In this document: in pieces, positions 1-8,506 of the stretch
How the letters are laid out: each line of letters begins with the position of its first letter
Position numbering within the stretch: position 1 is the stretch's first letter
DNA from: a bacterium
GTDB taxonomy: Bacteria; Bacteroidota; Bacteroidia; Cytophagales; Cyclobacteriaceae
DNA: 40,721 bases
NCBI GenBank assembly: GCA_024743255.1
Contig: JANSWY010000040.1
Span: 1 to 40,721, forward strand
Reading direction: 5' to 3'
Program-made: the position numbers and the translations under genes
Notes under the pieces: generated by a model
The model's database searches: none
Told to the model about the DNA's origin: nothing
What the model saw: the letters and a program-made list of their open reading frames with translations, nothing else

Positions 1-337
1 GAAAACGGAAATTATCTATTCCATTTTCACTTTCTGCAACAGCAAAGAATGATTTTCTATCATAGCCTTCTACTCTTACAACAAGACAAAATTTCCCTTC
101 AAACTCAATTGCTCCTGCGTTGAATGCAGCATTAATCCCTTGTCTTTCCATGAAGAATGGATTAGATTCTGGATCCAGGTCATATCTCCAGGTCACGGGA
201 GTGTGAGCAGCTGTTACTACAGGGTTTTGGTATCTTTGAACCAAGCCATTGGTATATGTTGTTGGTTTATTTTTTCTTGTTAGAAATTGTTCGTGCTCTT
301 CCAACAATTGTCGTACTTGATCAATCGTTTCCATCAT
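1..337 (-). CDS. GH130 beta-1,4-mannosyl-glucose phosphorylase, N-terminal part (cut by window edge)
   Basis: About 112 residues can be read from the minus strand before the left edge. They begin [17 protein letters not shown] and contain the stretch [20 protein letters not shown], followed by [10 protein letters not shown] and a [17 protein letters not shown] segment. This pattern matches GH130 subfamily 1 enzymes, which phosphorolyse 4-O-beta-D-mannosyl-D-glucose to alpha-mannose-1-phosphate and glucose. No signal peptide is visible, so the enzyme should be cytosolic. The start ATG at 337 overlaps the sulfatase stop in an ATGA tetramer, which implies translational coupling; a second in-frame ATG follows at once. 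The neighbouring GH26 and GH5 mannanases support the mannan role. A mannooligosaccharide phosphorylase of GH130 subfamily 2 is the main alternative, because the C-terminal part is missing. Confidence 0.85.
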   Translation of the reverse strand, partial: MMETIDQVRQLLEEHEQFLTRKNKPTTYTNGLVQRYQNPVVTAAHTPVTWRYDLDPESNPFFMERQGINAAFNAGAIEFEGKFCLVVRVEGYDRKSFFAVAESENGIDNFRF

Positions 338-2058
338 GGTTTTAACTTCTTTAGTATTAAGGATTTTAACTCGAAATTTTCAGCCCCTTTGGCTGTAATG
401 CCAATCTCATTTACTCCGGGCTCAAGCGTCATAGTCCCTAATGAGATTTCTGGCCATTGGTAGGCATATACTTCTCCTCGTTCCACTTTATCCGGACTTG
501 GCAATTTGATTTTACTCAATGGAGACTCAATGTTTTTAGTTAAGACTTCTTTTCCGTTAAGTTTCGCACCAATTGAATTGGACGACCCTGAGGCCTTTAT
601 GAGAATTTCATAATCAGCGACAGATACCGAATTAGTTTGCCAGGAGGCAATGGAGCTATCTGTAAAATGAATCAGGTAATCATTTGACCAACCTTCCTTA
701 CCATAAAAATCAAGATTGAACCTGGTGTATATTTCCTGAGCTGGAAATAATATCTGCTCTACTTGTGCATGACCAGTCTCGATTTTGGGAGGTTCAATTC
801 CTTTATTTGTTACTTCCTTAAACCAGGTAAAGTAATCATCTTCCAATTGATCAGCAAGCTTTGATTCCTTGTCGTAAATATTTTGAGTTTGACCAGGGTC
901 CGCTTGTAAATCAAAGAGCTCTTTGGAATCTGGCTTAAGTGCAAGAAGGTATTTGCTGGTTCTTACAGCCCCGGGAATAGTATCAAATTTCCTGATTACC
1001 TGGTGAGTATAAAATTTTCGATCATCATCGTAATCGTTTTCTATCACTGATTTCAAACTTATTCCGTCATATTCAATATCACTTCTTTCAATCCCTGTCA
1101 AATCCAGAATAGTGGGGAGCAGGTCCAAGTGTGTGGACATATTGCTGATTCTTTTCCCATCGTTCCATCCAATTTTATCATACTTAATAATTGCCGGTAC
1201 TCTTACACCTCCTTCATCAATATGAGATTTAATACCTTTTAAACCTCCGTTGTAACGGTCTCCATTTGGCCCATTATCTGATAAAAAGATAACTATGGTA
1301 TTCTCTAACTTCTTTGACTTTTTAAGCTGATTCAGAATCAAACCAACATTGTCATCAATGTTCTCGACCATACCGTAAATACATGATAGCCTATCCTCCA
1401 GACCTTTTGATTGATACTTATTGAAATACTTGTCAGGGACCTGAAATGGGCTATGTGGAGTGTTTATAGCTAAATAGCAAAAAAAAGGATCTTCCTGGCT
1501 ATCAATGAATTCAATTGCTTTTTCTGTTAATATATCCGTGATATACCCTTCTGGGGTCACACTATTATCACCATCCAGTAATTCAGGGTTGAAATAGTTG
1601 TTTAGGTGACCATCTTTGAAGCCATAAAAGGTCTCAAATCCTTGACTAATTGGATCTTGCGGAAATTGCTTCCCATTGTGCCATTTACCAAATAAACCAG
1701 TTCGGTATCCCTCATCTTTTAAAATTTCGGCAATTGTAACCTCATCAGATCGCATCACTTCCTTTCGGTGTGTTACCCATGATACGCCTGTGCTCAGATG
1801 ATATCTTCCGGTAAGCAAGCTTGCTCTGGTTGGTGCACAAACTGGCGAAACATAGAAACGATCAAATACTTTAGATTCCTGAGCCAGTTCATCAAGGTTT
1901 GGAGTTTCCAGAATGTCGTTACCATTGTATCCCACATCTCCCCAACCCTGGTCATCAGTCAAAATGATCAAAACATTAGGTCTGACTTGTTCCTGTTTGC
2001 ATGACAAACAAGCTATCAGAATAACAAAACCGACGATATTTCTATACCAGCTTATCAT
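334..2058 (-). CDS. Lipoprotein sulfatase (type I, Cys-type) of the mannan operon
   Basis: This 574-residue protein has a lipoprotein signal (LIAC, Cys17, or the following Cys20), so it is probably membrane-anchored. The sulfatase signature is complete: an N-terminal metal site with TDDQGWGD (Asp35, Asp36), the maturation motif C74-A-P-T-R78 (CxPxR, where the Cys becomes formylglycine), GKWHNG, and FLSDNG. The catalytic part ends near residue 450. About 115 further residues look like a beta-rich accessory domain, perhaps carbohydrate-binding, that I do not recognise. The gene overlaps both neighbours by ATGA tetramers, so it belongs to the mannan operon. The sulfated substrate is inferred from context and may be a sulfated mannan; arylsulfatase-like annotation would be the generic alternative. 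Maturation needs a formylglycine-generating or anaerobic maturase encoded elsewhere. Confidence 0.9.
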   Translation of the reverse strand: MISWYRNIVGFVILIACLSCKQEQVRPNVLIILTDDQGWGDVGYNGNDILETPNLDELAQESKVFDRFYVSPVCAPTRASLLTGRYHLSTGVSWVTHRKEVMRSDEVTIAEILKDEGYRTGLFGKWHNGKQFPQDPISQGFETFYGFKDGHLNNYFNPELLDGDNSVTPEGYITDILTEKAIEFIDSQEDPFFCYLAINTPHSPFQVPDKYFNKYQSKGLEDRLSCIYGMVENIDDNVGLILNQLKKSKKLENTIVIFLSDNGPNGDRYNGGLKGIKSHIDEGGVRVPAIIKYDKIGWNDGKRISNMSTHLDLLPTILDLTGIERSDIEYDGISLKSVIENDYDDDRKFYTHQVIRKFDTIPGAVRTSKYLLALKPDSKELFDLQADPGQTQNIYDKESKLADQLEDDYFTWFKEVTNKGIEPPKIETGHAQVEQILFPAQEIYTRFNLDFYGKEGWSNDYLIHFTDSSIASWQTNSVSVADYEILIKASGSSNSIGAKLNGKEVLTKNIESPLSKIKLPSPDKVERGEVYAYQWPEISLGTMTLEPGVNEIGITAKGAENFELKSLILKKLKP

Positions 2059-4712
2059 TCTTTTATCAGTCTGGATTTAAGGGTTTCGAATTCAGTTTGG
2101 ACTTCAACTATGTAAACTCCAGCATTGAGTTCATCAATTACGATGGAGTTTTCATAGGCGTTAAAATCCTCTTTAAGGACTACTTTGCCTTCCATATTGT
2201 AGATAGTGACATTATGTACATAGGAGTGTCTCCTGGTCGATATATTGATATGAGATCTGGATGGATTAGGGGAGATTTGAAGTTTATCATTTACGGTTGG
2301 CACTCCCAGAATGTCGTCATAAACTTCCACTTTGAAAGTAGTAGTGGTTTCAAGCCCGAATGGGTCGATTGCTGTAATAGAAACAGTGGTTTCTCCAATT
2401 GATCCCTCATTAAATACCAGAGAGACTCCCACATCTCCGTTTGAAAAATCAACATCAACAAAATCATTATCATCACTACTTAATTCGTATTGAAGGAATT
2501 GTAAATGTTCATCATCAAATACTTCATTGAATTTTATGTAATTATTAAGGTTCCTGACCTGTGATAATCCTACTATATGATCCTCTGTAAAGAATTTAAC
2601 CCTAGGAGGCTGATTATCCATGATGTTCTCTACTTCAAATTCGTTCAGCTTCAATCCGTTGTTAGTACCACTTTGTAGCATATTCAACCTTATGTATCGT
2701 GCATTTTCCGGGGATTCCATTCCATAGGCAGAAGCAAAATCACTATAGTCGTTTTCCTCTATTACTGCAGTCCAATTTGTTAGATCACTGGAAGTTTCAA
2801 TAAGAAAGTGTGATGCATATTCAGAGCCCCAGTCGAGTGACAAGTAGTTGAAATCCATTGACTCACCTAGGTCAAATATTAACCACTGATCATTTATAAG
2901 TCGGGATTGCCAGTATGTACTTCCATTGCCATCATTCGCATAAACTGCAAACAGGTCATTTAATTCATTGGACGCAGTTACATTTTTATAAAAAGCAAGG
3001 TTATTTTCGTGCCCAACATTACTACCTACCATCACTAATCCGGTAGTAGAAGCAAACCACCCGCTTGAATCTTCTCCTTTTATCACTACTTCAGAGGTAC
3101 CAGTATTAGATCCAGAAAATGAATAGCCCAATTGATCAGAAGCAGAAATAACAGGCGATACCAACTCTGAATTTGAGTTGTTTGTAATACTAAAATTAAG
3201 ATTTCCTCCATCTTCCTCATCTTGTATAACAGCCGTTAGATCAATGTGATCAGTTACGTCTACCACATTCTCAACAAGAGTCCTATACGGAGGTATATTG
3301 GCCACTACATAAGGAATCCGATCAATATCAAGCGTATCATAATGTAAATCAAGAGCATCTGGGATCAGTTCATTTATCTTTAGTAATCCCTGGGCAGTAG
3401 TTCCTGTAAAGTCTCTGTTAAAGCTTCCAGTGCTACTCCAGGACCATGACATTATTCCTGCATAGCCATATTCAACGGCAATTTCATAAGCGTCTTCAAT
3501 CGAATAGCCAGGATTTGCCTGATGACCAATTGTATCCGCCGGAAACTCTCCTATCAAAATTGGTTTGTCCAATTCCCAATATTCAGCAGGCCTGTGAAAT
3601 GGGGATAAATCATTCCCGAAGTGTTCCGGATAATAGTGTACCTGATAAAAATCAAGCGTACCATCAGGGTCACCTCCTGCTTCTATAAGTTCAGCATCGC
3701 TATAATAGTTCTTGTTACCATTTTTATCCGTCAGTGCTTTGAAAGACCAGCTTCCATTTGAGACAAGTGCATCCGGAACATTCCTATGGATCGCTCCTGC
3801 ACACATATTGACAAACCGCTGAACTTCAAACATGGAAACTTTTCCCCCTGATGTCCAACCGAATTGATTGGTCATGCCTTCAGGTTCATTGAAAATTTCC
3901 CAAGTCAGCACTGCAGGATGATCTCCCAACAATTCAAGGATGGGAATCAAAGCGTTATCTACATATGATTGCACATTAGCAGAATCTTCTAAGAGCTTTT
4001 TCATAACTGCCGGATCCTGCCCCTGATTGGCTTGAAGCATATCAAATGACCATAGGCACATACTAAGCGAAATATTCTTATCGAAAGCCAAATCCATCAC
4101 ATGCTTCATGTTCTGAATTGATTCAAAATCGATTCCTTCTACATATCCATCATTATTGACAATTGGAGTATTTGCACCATTTGTGTGTAGCCACCATCTT
4201 AATGAATTACCATGATTCCCTGAGATTGAATCCATAACAGCTGTGAAATAAAGCATGGCATCATCATCATAGTTTTCCAGATCAGAAGCATATCTGTGCC
4301 ATGCGATATTCATTCCAGATGAAAACAGATCCAATTGCCCGTTTCGGAGTGGAATTCTATTTAAACCATTATTGGATGGACTACCCACAAAAACTTTGAC
4401 GACATCAGTATCGGTAGCGGATGAATCATCAACAACCAATAGTTCAATTGTGGTTTCAAGTTCGGAAAATGTATAATCCAGGTTTGATTCTGTTCCAATG
4501 GTGTCACCATTCAATTTCCAATAATATTGAATGATGCTTCCGTCATCGTCAGAGCTATTGTCTGCAGAAAGTCTAACACTCACTGGTAATGCCTCACTTA
4601 ACACTACGGTATCAGCTCCAGCATCTGCAATAGGGTCCTGGTTTTGCCCAACCGAAATTGAAACATTTGCCAGAAGAGCAAATAGAAATGAAATGTATTT
4701 GATGCCTGTCAT
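2055..4712 (-). CDS. Secreted GH5-like endo-beta-mannanase with CBM32-type domain and T9SS sorting domain
   Basis: The 885-residue protein is modular. A signal peptide (residues 1-22) is followed by a PKD-like domain (about 25-110). Next is a GH5-type TIM barrel (about 120-455) with proton donor Glu276 in WEIFNEPEG, HYYPEH near 359-364 and nucleophile Glu389 in ILIGEFP. Then comes a linker/cadherin-like region, a discoidin (F5/8 type C, CBM32-like) domain (about 565-695), another beta domain, and a C-terminal type A T9SS sorting domain (about 803-885) with ISPNPS and GVYIVEV. The last domain predicts export through the type IX system to the surface or medium. Mannan specificity is inferred from GH26 and GH130 in the same operon; GH5 also covers glucanases. 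Its start overlaps the GH26 stop and its stop overlaps the sulfatase start, both as ATGA. Confidence 0.83.
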   Translation of the reverse strand: MTGIKYISFLFALLANVSISVGQNQDPIADAGADTVVLSEALPVSVRLSADNSSDDDGSIIQYYWKLNGDTIGTESNLDYTFSELETTIELLVVDDSSATDTDVVKVFVGSPSNNGLNRIPLRNGQLDLFSSGMNIAWHRYASDLENYDDDAMLYFTAVMDSISGNHGNSLRWWLHTNGANTPIVNNDGYVEGIDFESIQNMKHVMDLAFDKNISLSMCLWSFDMLQANQGQDPAVMKKLLEDSANVQSYVDNALIPILELLGDHPAVLTWEIFNEPEGMTNQFGWTSGGKVSMFEVQRFVNMCAGAIHRNVPDALVSNGSWSFKALTDKNGNKNYYSDAELIEAGGDPDGTLDFYQVHYYPEHFGNDLSPFHRPAEYWELDKPILIGEFPADTIGHQANPGYSIEDAYEIAVEYGYAGIMSWSWSSTGSFNRDFTGTTAQGLLKINELIPDALDLHYDTLDIDRIPYVVANIPPYRTLVENVVDVTDHIDLTAVIQDEEDGGNLNFSITNNSNSELVSPVISASDQLGYSFSGSNTGTSEVVIKGEDSSGWFASTTGLVMVGSNVGHENNLAFYKNVTASNELNDLFAVYANDGNGSTYWQSRLINDQWLIFDLGESMDFNYLSLDWGSEYASHFLIETSSDLTNWTAVIEENDYSDFASAYGMESPENARYIRLNMLQSGTNNGLKLNEFEVENIMDNQPPRVKFFTEDHIVGLSQVRNLNNYIKFNEVFDDEHLQFLQYELSSDDNDFVDVDFSNGDVGVSLVFNEGSIGETTVSITAIDPFGLETTTTFKVEVYDDILGVPTVNDKLQISPNPSRSHINISTRRHSYVHNVTIYNMEGKVVLKEDFNAYENSIVIDELNAGVYIVEVQTEFETLKSRLIKE

Positions 4713-5830
4713 TTTTTCTTGTAAGGATTTTTAATATCACCGAGGAATAATGTCAATGGGTCCGCTTCAAATTCCTTAAAATCAGCTTCATTCTTTTGGC
4801 CTTTGTATGGAACATAGAAGTAGTTCATATTGGCATTTCGCCAAACCAACATCCAGGCAATTCCGGGAGGGTTACCATTATTTTTAATTGGGTTTAGTAA
4901 GGTGTTGGTAAACCAATTGTCACTTTCCAAACCAGCCTTTCCAGCTTCCGTTAAGGCTGCCACTTTATTCTTCTCAAGTGCTATTTGGCTGATTAGTGCG
5001 ATGCTTTCGCTTAGGTGTAATTTCTGTTGCTCTCCCGGAGTTTGATTATGGGAATGCCCAACATCCCAGTAATCATCCAACCCGATAATGTCAACATAAT
5101 TATCTCCTGGATACCCATATAGATATTGGTTCTTTCCGTTAGACAGATCTAAACGGCTCCTATCTGGAGAAAAAGCGATGATTAGGTTTTTGAGCTTTTT
5201 ATCTTTTCTTAAATAATCAACTGTAAATCGCCATAAGTCAATGAATTCTTGTTCGGTGCAAAAAGGTTTTCCCCACCAGAACCAATCACCATTGTGTTCG
5301 TGAAATGGTCTGAATACGATAGGGATTTGGTGGAATCCGACTTTACATTGCTTAATAAATTTCGCTAAGTGGTCAAGCTTGTCTACATATTTTTGGTGGT
5401 GAGATCCTCCAGGTAAAATATGTTTAATAGTTTCTTTTTTATCCCAGGCATTGCCTTCTGTGACTGGGTTATTCGTGTGCCATGAAATCGTATTGATACC
5501 TCCCATTTTATAGGCATAGACAATACCTTGATGAATTTGATCAAATTCGACAGAATCCAGATTTTGTGATTGATGAATTTTTCCCAGGTCCCACCCAAAA
5601 ACAGCTGGATAATCACCTGTTACTAACTTTACATCCGAGTTTCCTAGTTTATTCTTCCAACCTACACCATAAGCCAAATCATCCTGATGGCCAAATAGGA
5701 CTCCCTTCTTAGCACTTTCAGCTAAAAATGAGTACAGCTTTCTGGTATTGGAATTGGCCTTATAGCTTAACTCCTGGGCGTAAGTCGAAATTACGGCAAA
5801 CAATAATACAGCCGTTAAAAAAATTCTCAT
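4709..5830 (-). CDS. GH26 beta-mannanase / mannobiohydrolase
   Basis: The protein has 373 residues with a type I signal peptide (cleavage probably after TYAQ, residue 19), and family-length GH26 sequence fills the rest. Diagnostic motifs are GHQDD (47-51), RPFHEHNGDWFWWG with proton donor Glu178, and ALTEAGKAG with nucleophile Glu295. GH26 enzymes hydrolyse beta-1,4-mannosidic bonds by a retaining mechanism. There is no lipobox and no sorting domain, so the mature enzyme is probably periplasmic, where it would trim imported mannooligosaccharides to mannobiose. It lies 78 bases after the glycan-binding lipoprotein gene, with a hairpin in the gap, and overlaps the GH5 gene by ATGA. A GH26 enzyme releasing mannobiose would feed an epimerase/GH130 route, which fits the downstream phosphorylase. 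Confidence 0.92.
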   Translation of the reverse strand: MRIFLTAVLLFAVISTYAQELSYKANSNTRKLYSFLAESAKKGVLFGHQDDLAYGVGWKNKLGNSDVKLVTGDYPAVFGWDLGKIHQSQNLDSVEFDQIHQGIVYAYKMGGINTISWHTNNPVTEGNAWDKKETIKHILPGGSHHQKYVDKLDHLAKFIKQCKVGFHQIPIVFRPFHEHNGDWFWWGKPFCTEQEFIDLWRFTVDYLRKDKKLKNLIIAFSPDRSRLDLSNGKNQYLYGYPGDNYVDIIGLDDYWDVGHSHNQTPGEQQKLHLSESIALISQIALEKNKVAALTEAGKAGLESDNWFTNTLLNPIKNNGNPPGIAWMLVWRNANMNYFYVPYKGQKNEADFKEFEADPLTLFLGDIKNPYKKK

Positions 5831-5854
5831 TCCTGACTAGTTAGTTGAAAGTAA

Positions 5855-5876
5855 GGCCAGCCAAATAAGGCTGACC
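5855..5876 (-). promoter_or_regulatory. Intercistronic hairpin between SGBP and GH26 genes
   Basis: In minus-strand RNA the sequence forms an 8-bp stem, GGUCAGCC with GGCUGGCC (one G-U pair), around a UUAUUU loop. It is followed by UUACUUUC rather than a U-tract. It lies in the 78-base gap separating the binding/import genes from the enzyme genes. I infer a transcript-stabilising or attenuating element that lowers enzyme expression relative to SusCD, not a full terminator. Confidence 0.5.
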
Positions 5877-5908
5877 TAACCAAATGTGAAATATTAATGA
5901 AGAAGTGT

Positions 5909-6850
5909 TTACTTAACCCAAGGCAATTGAGTCAATGGCCCATCAGTAATAGAAATAGCATCCACATAAGCCACATACCTGCCTTCTATGTGCCATGAAT
6001 CAGGCATGAAAGCGAATTTTATCAATTTGTATTTTGCGTTTAAGTCTACTGGAATCGGGTCTCCGGACCATCCATACTGCCCAGTCATTTCACTGATAGG
6101 AAAACTCATTAACTTCCAATCTCCACCTGTGCTAACTTTGAATAATGGGTGGATTGGGTGATCAGTACCGTCATTTCCTCCGGCTCCATCATCCATGCCC
6201 CAGAAAGCAATTGTAAATCCAAGTGTGTCAGCTTCGTTTGGTCCTGAGTTCACCCAGAAGTTAACTGTTGGGTTAGCCATACCAGAGAAATCGATTGTAG
6301 CTTCAGACGAACCTTCATTAGGATCGTATTTAAAATCATGCCATCCTCTACCCTCTTCGTCAATATCCCAAATAGCAGTGATATAACCTGAGCCTTCAAT
6401 TGCAGCAATGCTTGCATCTTCCTCGAACGTTACATTACCTGAAGGATTCCAAAAATCTGCTGCCACAGAGGCTTCATCTGCTTCAAAATCAATGATAAGT
6501 CCTAAACCATCACCAACTCCAAAGTTTTGCTGACATTGTGCATCATCTGGATTAGCTGTACAGAAACATTCCTCGTTGAATTCGAACAAACAGCAATTTT
6601 CAGTGTCAGTAGTTGCATTATCACCAGTGTTACAGTAGCAATCTACATTTTGATCTGCCGTACAACATCTGTCGTCAAATGGATTTGCAGCACAGAAACA
6701 GTCTGCATCCACATCAAAAGAACATTCATCTACTGGTTCCCCGCCATCATCATCACCGCAGGAACTTAAGGTTAGCATTGCTCCTAGAGCAAATACCATC
6801 ATGATCATAAAAGAATTTAGATACTTCATATTAGGTCTATTTACATTCAT
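5909..6850 (-). CDS. Surface glycan-binding lipoprotein (SusE/F position) with Cys-rich tandem stalk
   Basis: The 313-residue lipoprotein has lipobox Cys31 followed by GDDDGG, an acidic signal of the kind that sends Bacteroidota lipoproteins to the cell surface. A start at the second Met (position 6829) would give a more typical signal peptide. Residues 43-106 hold twelve cysteines in three tandem modules of the form C-x7-C-x-C-x(8 or 12)-C. Residues about 118-313 form a beta-sandwich-like domain rich in Trp and Gly, with FWVNSGPNEAD and YVAYVDAISI, typical of carbohydrate-binding folds. The position directly after susD suggests that it binds mannan at the surface and hands it to SusCD. No enzyme motif is present. 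The family is assigned by position and architecture, not by a recognised domain. Confidence 0.75.
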   Translation of the reverse strand: MNVNRPNMKYLNSFMIMMVFALGAMLTLSSCGDDDGGEPVDECSFDVDADCFCAANPFDDRCCTADQNVDCYCNTGDNATTDTENCCLFEFNEECFCTANPDDAQCQQNFGVGDGLGLIIDFEADEASVAADFWNPSGNVTFEEDASIAAIEGSGYITAIWDIDEEGRGWHDFKYDPNEGSSEATIDFSGMANPTVNFWVNSGPNEADTLGFTIAFWGMDDGAGGNDGTDHPIHPLFKVSTGGDWKLMSFPISEMTGQYGWSGDPIPVDLNAKYKLIKFAFMPDSWHIEGRYVAYVDAISITDGPLTQLPWVK

Positions 6851-6862
6851 ATTTTTCTAGTT

Positions 6863-8506
6863 TTAGTAATTCGTATTTTGTTCAATTCCCCAATTCGCCA
6901 CCTCAAGAGCAGGAATTGGAAATACAGGAATTGGATTTATTATTTGTTGATCTTGGGATTCTGTGTTGGATGAAGTGATTGAGTGACTTAGAGCTTCTGA
7001 CCCAGTGCCGTAATTGGCATTCATTGTGTTAACAAATCTTCCGGTTCTGACAAGATCCCAGAACCTTAGCTGCTCCATTCCTAGCTCTCTTCTTCTTTCC
7101 AGATGTATGAAATCAAGTAAAGCCTGACCACTTGCTGGAATAACTGAATTGTCGAGAGGCGCAAAACCAGTTGATTCATACCCTTCCGGGTCCGAAGGAT
7201 TAAAGCCCTTAGGATATGTACTCTGACTAGCCCTGTTTCTAATTTCTTGAAGATTAGCTACTGCCTTTGCTACATCCCCTGAGTGGTAAGCAGCTTCAGC
7301 GTTCATCAATAAAATATCAGCATAACGGAATTTTCTGATGTTATAGCCAGAACCCTTTTCGGTTACCCATGAATCTGGAGCGAGAATTGCTTTCCTTGAG
7401 TAGTAGCCAGTAGTATTTCTTTCACTGGTTAACATTTCTACACCGTGTGCAAATTCGCCAATAGCGATAGTTGTTGAAGGTCTTCTAGGATCGTTTGACT
7501 CAAACACACTTGCCAAATCTGAAGTAGGAGTATTAAATCCCCACCCACCCATAAACTGCGGGTTTTGAAATACGGTCCACTCACTACCAATGTACGCTCC
7601 CTGAGTAAAGGCATCTATACCATTGTCTACAGCCTGAATTTCAAAGATGGATTCAATATTATTCTCACCTTCAAACTCAAAAATTTCAGCATAATTGGGT
7701 GTTAATGAATAAGCTCCGTAGTTACCTGATATAAAATCATCTGTTATGGTTAATACTTCATTCCAGGTATGTTCATTAGTATTATCTGTACCTATCTGAT
7801 ACATGAATGAACGTGCCAGATAAGCTGCGGCTGCTCCTTGATTTGCTCTACCGACTTCCCTTACACCTTTCACAGGAAGGTGATCTACCGCAAACTGAAA
7901 ATCTTCATCTATAAGTGCATAAACCTCATGAGATGGTGCTCTTGAGAATTCTTTTGCATTAATTTGATCTGGTGTAACTGGTGATTCAAATAGTGGTACA
8001 CCTCCAAATATTTTCACCAAAGTGAAGTAAGAATATGCACGAACAAATCTCGCCTCACCTTCCAATTCATCTTTAATGGATTGCTCTATGGGAGAATCTT
8101 CCAGGTTCTTAATTACCAGGTTTGCTCGTCCTATAGCTATAAAGTGCTTGCTCCATAGCATATTGACATTGGTAGTACCTCCATTCGCAGTGAAATTTTT
8201 GAGGTTGGAAATCCCCATTTGATCTGAGTCAGTAGATCCCTTTTCTGAATCGTCACTTACTATGTCACCAATAATGAATTCATAAGAATGTCCTCCAGAA
8301 CCAAGAATCGTACTTTCACCCCATCCAAGTGGATCATACATGGCGTTTACTGCAAGTCTTGCGTTAGCTTCGTCCTGGAAGAAATCGAGTTCAGTTATTT
8401 CAGTTGTAGGCTCTTCTGTTAGAAAGTCTTCACAAGATGATAACAGAAGAATCAATGCGAATAGAATGCTATTGTATTTAAGTAATGTCTTCATTGTTCT
8501 TTCCAT
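6863..8506 (-). CDS. SusD/RagB-family outer-membrane glycan-binding lipoprotein
   Basis: The 547-residue protein starts with a lipoprotein signal ending in LLLSSC and continues with EDFLTEEPTTEIT, a typical SusD N-terminus. Other family features are ARFVRAYSYFTLVKIFGGVPL in the TPR-like helical region, an FRYADILLMNAEAAY stretch, LRFWDLVRTGRF, and a C-terminal PIPVFPIPALEV. SusD proteins form the lid of the SusC channel and bind glycan at the cell surface. The annotated ATG shares one base with the susC stop (TAATG). The in-frame Met5 at 8494 gives a cleaner signal peptide (MKTLLKYNS) and is an equally good start. The specificity for mannan is inferred from the operon. Confidence 0.95.
   Translation of the reverse strand: MERTMKTLLKYNSILFALILLLSSCEDFLTEEPTTEITELDFFQDEANARLAVNAMYDPLGWGESTILGSGGHSYEFIIGDIVSDDSEKGSTDSDQMGISNLKNFTANGGTTNVNMLWSKHFIAIGRANLVIKNLEDSPIEQSIKDELEGEARFVRAYSYFTLVKIFGGVPLFESPVTPDQINAKEFSRAPSHEVYALIDEDFQFAVDHLPVKGVREVGRANQGAAAAYLARSFMYQIGTDNTNEHTWNEVLTITDDFISGNYGAYSLTPNYAEIFEFEGENNIESIFEIQAVDNGIDAFTQGAYIGSEWTVFQNPQFMGGWGFNTPTSDLASVFESNDPRRPSTTIAIGEFAHGVEMLTSERNTTGYYSRKAILAPDSWVTEKGSGYNIRKFRYADILLMNAEAAYHSGDVAKAVANLQEIRNRASQSTYPKGFNPSDPEGYESTGFAPLDNSVIPASGQALLDFIHLERRRELGMEQLRFWDLVRTGRFVNTMNANYGTGSEALSHSITSSNTESQDQQIINPIPVFPIPALEVANWGIEQNTNY

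Noticed and set aside
6527-6804. Two plus-strand frames rich in Cys and His opposite the lipoprotein gene
   Set aside because: They are mirror images of the Cys-rich codons of the minus-strand gene, not independent genes.
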